The position numbers and the translations under genes were made by a program. The notes below the pieces were generated by a model. The model was not told the DNA's origin. It saw nothing but the letters and a program-made list of their open reading frames with translations, and did no database searches. 64,000 nt of DNA from Paenibacillus sp. GP183 (GTDB lineage: Bacteria; Bacillota; Bacilli; Paenibacillales; NBRC-103111), in the NCBI RefSeq assembly GCF_900104695.1, contig NZ_FNSW01000001.1, positions 2,728,001-2,792,000 of the forward strand. The letters are read 5' to 3'. This document shows, in pieces, positions 59,961 through 64,000 of the stretch. Every line of letters starts with the position of its first letter. Position 1 is the first letter of the stretch.

Positions 59961-61799
59961 TTAACTAATTGAGGCATACTTTTCTGAGATCGGGACAACT
60001 TTGCTGTTGGCTAAATTGAGCAGCTGCTCCCTTAGAGCAGCTTTATCCAGGTTTGCAAAGATGGAGAGCATGAATTTGATTTCTTCCATATACAGATCCG
60101 CCGATTTTCCAATATAGATCTTGGGATAAACCTGGCGTTCCCCGATCTCATCTGGTTTGAGCAGCTCTTCAAAGAGCTTTTCTCCCGGTCTTATCCCGGT
60201 AAACTCTACGCCGATTTCTTCAATGGTATTTCCGGAAAGCCTGATTAAATTTTTGGCCAGATCCACAATCTTGACCGGCTCTCCCATGTCCAGAACAAAT
60301 ATTTCTCCTCCTTTGGCTAAGGCTCCGGCTTGTATGACCAATCTGGATGCTTCGGGAATGGTCATAAAGTAGCGAATCATATCGGGATGAGTTACCGACA
60401 CTGGGCCGCCCTTCTCGATTTGTTGTTTAAAACGAGGAATGACGCTGCCCCGGCTCCCGAGTACATTGCCGAATCGAACGGCTACAAATTTGGTGTCACT
60501 GTTTTTGTCCATATCCTGTATGATCATCTCAGCCAGTCTCTTGGTTGCACCCATAACACTGGTCGGATTTACAGCTTTATCCGTCGAAATCATGACAAAT
60601 GTATCCACACCGTACTTGCTTGCCGCTTTGGCAACGTTCATGGTTCCGATAACATTGTTTTTTACAGCTTCTTCCGGGTTTCTTTCCATTAGCGGTACGT
60701 GCTTATGGGCTGCGGCATGGTAGACGACATCCGGGCGGTATTTGTTCATGATCGACATCATTTTATTCAAATCCTGCACATCGGCAATCTCCGTAATGAG
60801 TTCGGGCTGTGCATTTCCACAATTATCCTGCAGTTCAATTTCAATGGAGTAAATGCTGTTCTCTCCATGCCCCAGCAGAATTAACCTTTGCGGATTGAAT
60901 TTTGCGATTTGACGGCAAATTTCAGAACCGATGGATCCGCCGGCACCTGTTACCAAAACAACCTTGTTGGTTATGTATTCAGAAATACTGTCAATATCGA
61001 GCTCAATCGGTTCCCGGCCTAATAAATCTTCCACCTGTACATCCCTGAAATGATTAACCGAAAGCTTTCCTGTTATCAGATCCTCCAGCATCGGAAGAAT
61101 TTGCGTTTTGGCTTTTGTCTTTGCACATTCCTGGAAAATTTTGTTTAGCTCCCTTTTGCCAAGAGAAGGGATTGCTATAATAATGTTGTCGATGTTTAAT
61201 TCTTTAACTGCCTGTTCAATTTGATTGACCCCTCCAATGACGGGTAACCCCAGGATATCCAGATTTTGAATTTTTACATTATCATCAATAAAAGCGACGG
61301 GGAACAACTTCGCAGCATTATTTTTGAACAGTTGTCTAGCTACCATGGTACCGGCCGAACCTGCACCAATAATCAGCGTTCGTTCCTTGTTCTTGGTCTT
61401 CACTAGATATGTATCGCGAAAAAGTCGCCAGCAGAAACGGGATCCTCCGATTAACAGGATATGCATCATCCAGGTAACAGCTAGCAAACGAAAATAAATA
61501 TCCTGAAGAACAATCTGTTGAATACAAGCGACAGTCACAATAGAAAACGTAATGGCTTTAAAAATAAACAATAACTCCCCAATACTCGCATGCTCCCAGG
61601 CTTTTTTATAGAGCTTATAAACGAATGAAAAAAAATGATGACTGAGCAATAAAGCGATTGAACTAACAACTATAGGCAAAGTAAAGACATCGAGATCGGC
61701 TGTTAATAACAATCTGCTGAAGAAAATGGAGGTTAATACGATACCGGAGTCGACTATAAATAACATTGATAACCTTTGACGAAATGACAAAGAATTCAC
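59961..61799 (-). CDS. EpsC/PglF/CapD-type UDP-sugar 4,6-dehydratase
   Basis: 612 residues. Four N-terminal membrane helices (about 10-125), a Rossmann linker domain ([19 protein letters not shown]), then the SDR dehydratase: [41 protein letters not shown], and [21 protein letters not shown], where Met replaces the usual catalytic Tyr as in PglF/FlaA1-type enzymes. It converts UDP-GlcNAc to UDP-4-keto-6-deoxy-GlcNAc, the first step to bacillosamine. First gene of the EPS operon, preceded by a long leader with SinR boxes. Confidence 0.93.
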   Translation of the reverse strand: MNSLSFRQRLSMLFIVDSGIVLTSIFFSRLLLTADLDVFTLPIVVSSIALLLSHHFFSFVYKLYKKAWEHASIGELLFIFKAITFSIVTVACIQQIVLQDIYFRLLAVTWMMHILLIGGSRFCWRLFRDTYLVKTKNKERTLIIGAGSAGTMVARQLFKNNAAKLFPVAFIDDNVKIQNLDILGLPVIGGVNQIEQAVKELNIDNIIIAIPSLGKRELNKIFQECAKTKAKTQILPMLEDLITGKLSVNHFRDVQVEDLLGREPIELDIDSISEYITNKVVLVTGAGGSIGSEICRQIAKFNPQRLILLGHGENSIYSIEIELQDNCGNAQPELITEIADVQDLNKMMSIMNKYRPDVVYHAAAHKHVPLMERNPEEAVKNNVIGTMNVAKAASKYGVDTFVMISTDKAVNPTSVMGATKRLAEMIIQDMDKNSDTKFVAVRFGNVLGSRGSVIPRFKQQIEKGGPVSVTHPDMIRYFMTIPEASRLVIQAGALAKGGEIFVLDMGEPVKIVDLAKNLIRLSGNTIEEIGVEFTGIRPGEKLFEELLKPDEIGERQVYPKIYIGKSADLYMEEIKFMLSIFANLDKAALREQLLNLANSKVVPISEKYASIS

Positions 61800-61867
61800 C
61801 CTCTCACTAAAGTTCTTAAGTATAAGGCCTTTAACAAAAAGACCGGATAATTAAACACTTTAATGTT

Positions 61868-61985
61868 TTTCAGGGTTTTCAACCCTTCCTCAACTCCACA
61901 CTTTCGACGACTTGCGTCTAAGGTTTATTTCAACCCACAGCATGACCGAGTGCCTCCATTGATAACGGTAAGGAGACATCACCGG
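61868..61985 (-). ncRNA. Structured EPS leader, candidate EAR (epsC) RNA element
   Basis: Between the EPS promoter and the epsC-type gene the reverse strand folds into consecutive hairpins: GGGTT-GAA-AACCC (61873-61885), GACG-CAAGT-CGTC (61906-61918) and GGTTGAAATAAACC (61922-61935), plus stretches such as GGAGGCACTCGGT. The Bacillales EAR RNA, a processive antitermination element of exopolysaccharide operons, lies immediately before epsC. Position and structure fit; I could not check the consensus. Confidence 0.5.
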
Positions 61986-61995
61986 AACAAAATTT

Positions 61996-62011
61996 GTTCT
62001 TTATAACGAAC
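61996..62011. promoter_or_regulatory. SinR-type box in the EPS leader
   Basis: GTTCTTTATAACGAAC is a 16-bp palindrome with a single mismatch, about 50 bp downstream of the predicted EPS transcription start. It matches the perfect copy in the promoter. Confidence 0.75.
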
Positions 62012-62069
62012 GTTAAGGCAAAAAAAAATTGCTTGATAATTTGTGCAACTAATTTTAACTTATAACCCT

Positions 62070-62098
62070 ATAATAGTTCTTTATAAAGAACAAGTCAA
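62070..62098 (-). promoter_or_regulatory. EPS operon promoter with a SinR-type box filling the spacer
   Basis: Reverse strand: -35 TTGACT (62093-62098), 17-bp spacer, -10 TATTAT (62070-62075). The spacer is almost entirely the perfect palindrome GTTCTTTATAAAGAAC (62076-62091), whose half-site GTTCTTT is the known SinR recognition heptamer. The transcript would start near 62063 and carry a leader of about 260 nt. Confidence 0.85.
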
Positions 62099-62228
62099 CA
62101 CAATTATTTCACTCATAATCAGTAATTCTATACCAGATTAAAAATGTATCTATATCCCTATACTTACACCCAATTTAATTCATCTATTACAACATAATAT
62201 ATAAAAAAATAGAAAAGAGGTGTGATCA

Positions 62229-64000
62229 ATGATAGAGGTAAATGCTAATCTTAGAGACCTCAACGATGTAGATCTAACAACCAATCTTCCATCTAATAAC
62301 GATTTATTAGCTTATAACAGCAATACATCGAAGTGGGTTCCAATAATACTCTCGGGAAAACTTGAACCTCAATATGTTGTAAAAGATGCATGGAGCACTA
62401 CTGGTAGCCACAATTTTTCTGAGAATATGCATAATTTTTATATAAAAAATACAGGAACATCTGATATTACTTTTACAATTAACAGTATTACAATTACCGT
62501 TAAAGCGTCTGAGGAATTCGAGGATGTATTTGATCCTTTCACTTCAATGTCTATTAGTGGAACAAGCACTTTTACTGCTAATGTAAGTGCTTTGAAAACA
62601 GGATCTTCTAACCCACAATACACCGTTAAGGATTACTTTTCAGGTTCATCAAATGTAACACGTCAATATTCAGGCAATGTTTATGGGTTGGTTGTCAGCA
62701 ACGATGACGCTACGAATTCATTAACTTACACTGTAAATGGAATTACTTTAACTTTACCTGCTGGTGACGTACTAGAAAGAAATTTTAATTCGTTTACTCA
62801 ATTTTCAATTAATTCCTCTACCCCATATCGTGCATATGCGAAGAGTTCATTTCAGACTGTTATAACGGGAAGTACTGCTGATACTACTCCACCAGTCATA
62901 ACAGCATCGCCCAATGGTGGACTATTTAACTCAACACAGAATGTAACTTTAAGTTCCAACAAATCAGCTGTAATTTACTATACAACTGATGGAACTACTC
63001 CTACGACAAGTAGCAGTATTTACACCATAGCTCTAAGCATACCTTCGACAACTAAAATTAAGTATTTTGGAAAAGATACTGCTGGAAACGTTTCAACTGT
63101 CCAAACAACACTTTATACAATTGATACAGTAGTACCTGTAGTAACATCTTCTCCTGTTGGAGGATTATTTAATGCTCCTCAATCAGTAACATTATCTGCT
63201 AACAAAACAGTCACTATTTACTATTCTTTAGATGGAACTACACCAACTACAGGTAGTTCTGTTTACAGTTCAGCTTTAAACATCACTTCTACAACTACGT
63301 TAAAGTACTTTGGTAAGGATACTGCTGGTAATAGTAGCTCAATTCAATCATCCGTTTATACAATTGATACTGTGGCTCCAAATCCAGTAACGCTATTGAC
63401 AGCAGGAACGATAACATCAAGTGCAATTCCAATTAGCTGGACACTATCAACTTCGGGTGATGTAGCGAACTATGAAGTGGCATATTCAACTGATAATTTT
63501 GCTATGAATACAGTTATAGCTAGCGCAGCAGTCAATGCAAAATCCACTTCCTATACCGTCACTGGTTTAACAGCAAACACAGCGTATACGGTGCGAGTTG
63601 TTTCAATAGACGGCGCTAATAACCGATCTAAAGCAGTAACAGTAAATGGAACAACACTAGCAATGTCTAATAGTACAATATTAGTATCTGATTCATTTAA
63701 TAGATCTGATAATACTGCAACGATGGGTAGTACTGATAGTGCAAATGGTGGTACAACCAAAACATGGACAATGTACGGCACTAATGTTTTCGGAATCAGT
63801 ACAAATCAAGCTTATTGCGTGAGTGGTGTGATTTCCGATGGTGTTTTTGCTGGCGTAGATGCGGGAGTAAGTGACGCTTCTGTTACTGTTACATTATCCA
63901 AAATGGCAACTTACGCTAGCCTTCATGCTCGTGCTACTAGTGCAACATCTAGTCTGATTCTTCAATGGAAGCCTAATGGATATTATTTATACACATATTT
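62229..64000 (+). CDS. Large surface or tail-fibre-like protein with chitobiase-C-like and FnIII domains, incomplete at right edge
   Basis: The frame opens at ATG 62229 (AAAAGAGGTGTGATCA upstream) and has no stop in at least 590 codons. The N-terminus LRDLNDVDLTTNLPSNNDLL resembles phage tail-fibre starts; no signal peptide is visible. Two beta-rich repeats follow (about 55-210). Then two chitobiase-C-like domains with GGLFNS, IYYTTDGTTPTT and KYFGKDTAGN (about 220-375), one fibronectin III domain (about 380-470; SYTVTGLTANTAYTVRV), and the start of a lectin-like domain (SDSFNRSDNTATMGSTDS). Low GC and Thr/Ser-rich. It is divergent from the EPS operon with the SinR boxes between, so a matrix or adhesion role is possible. 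Confidence 0.8.
   Translation, partial: MIEVNANLRDLNDVDLTTNLPSNNDLLAYNSNTSKWVPIILSGKLEPQYVVKDAWSTTGSHNFSENMHNFYIKNTGTSDITFTINSITITVKASEEFEDVFDPFTSMSISGTSTFTANVSALKTGSSNPQYTVKDYFSGSSNVTRQYSGNVYGLVVSNDDATNSLTYTVNGITLTLPAGDVLERNFNSFTQFSINSSTPYRAYAKSSFQTVITGSTADTTPPVITASPNGGLFNSTQNVTLSSNKSAVIYYTTDGTTPTTSSSIYTIALSIPSTTKIKYFGKDTAGNVSTVQTTLYTIDTVVPVVTSSPVGGLFNAPQSVTLSANKTVTIYYSLDGTTPTTGSSVYSSALNITSTTTLKYFGKDTAGNSSSIQSSVYTIDTVAPNPVTLLTAGTITSSAIPISWTLSTSGDVANYEVAYSTDNFAMNTVIASAAVNAKSTSYTVTGLTANTAYTVRVVSIDGANNRSKAVTVNGTTLAMSNSTILVSDSFNRSDNTATMGSTDSANGGTTKTWTMYGTNVFGISTNQAYCVSGVISDGVFAGVDAGVSDASVTVTLSKMATYASLHARATSATSSLILQWKPNGYYLYTY

Overview
The window looks like chromosome of a spore-forming Paenibacillaceae-type Firmicute. 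Supporting signs are an alpha/beta-type small acid-soluble spore protein, a YjcZ-type sporulation peptide, SinI/SinR-type regulators, an eps-type exopolysaccharide operon, a heterocycloanthracin/sonorensin-type thiazole peptide cluster, strong AGGAGG-type ribosome binding sites and sigma-A promoters. No rRNA, tRNA or CRISPR array was seen. The species cannot be named from the sequence alone.

Layout. 0-18.6 kb is mostly housekeeping: an ABC-2 exporter, an RluA-type pseudouridine synthase, a TPR methyltransferase, a set of lipid-linked glycosyltransferases (PIG-V-like, GtrB, GtrA and WsfD-like proteins), spore proteins, pgi, an unusual dehydrogenase-PilZ fusion, ppnP and tkt. 18.6-25 kb holds a two-component system and a secreted PepSY-repeat protein that share a duplicated 152-bp control region; the PepSY gene is split by an IS1595-like element with an 8-bp target duplication. 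A LysM protein and an IS200/IS605-type element (intact tnpB, frameshifted tnpA) follow. 25-30 kb holds a MarR unit, a Met/His-rich lipoprotein and a second two-component system with a BNR-repeat lipoprotein. 30-39 kb holds a QYPGQ-repeat protein, a complete thiazole peptide (TOMM) cluster (precursor, ThiF-like maturation protein, E1-like/YcaO cyclodehydratase, SagB-type oxidase), purU and nfo. An IS1182-like element sits inside a transcription terminator at 39.8-41.5 kb.

41.5-45 kb is a compact regulatory island: an XRE repressor, a tyrosine-recombinase-like protein, several tiny proteins, a SinI-like antirepressor and two SinR-like regulators. Six copies of the palindrome GATACA-N3-TGTATC lie in or on the promoters of these genes and look like the operators of one local regulon.

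45-64 kb is a biofilm-matrix region. glmS and a sinR homologue appear co-transcribed. A 14-gene exopolysaccharide operon runs leftwards from 62.1 to 47.1 kb (epsC/pglF-type dehydratase, galU, five glycosyltransferases, EpsG-type polymerase, galE, a propeller protein, pglC/pglD/pglE-type genes and a Tat-type phosphoesterase). It predicts a polymer primed with a bacillosamine-type sugar. Its promoter has a perfect GTTCTTTATAAAGAAC palindrome filling the -35/-10 spacer, so SinR-type repression is the simplest reading. The leader also holds a second box and a structured RNA candidate for the EAR (epsC) element. Divergently, a large low-GC surface or tail-fibre-like protein with chitobiase-C-like and FnIII domains runs off the right edge.

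Most novel candidates: the GATACA regulon; intercistronic covarying hairpins placed just before Shine-Dalgarno sites in the TOMM and purU operons; the HIBADH-PilZ fusion; and the SinR-box/EPS/glmS-sinR circuit.
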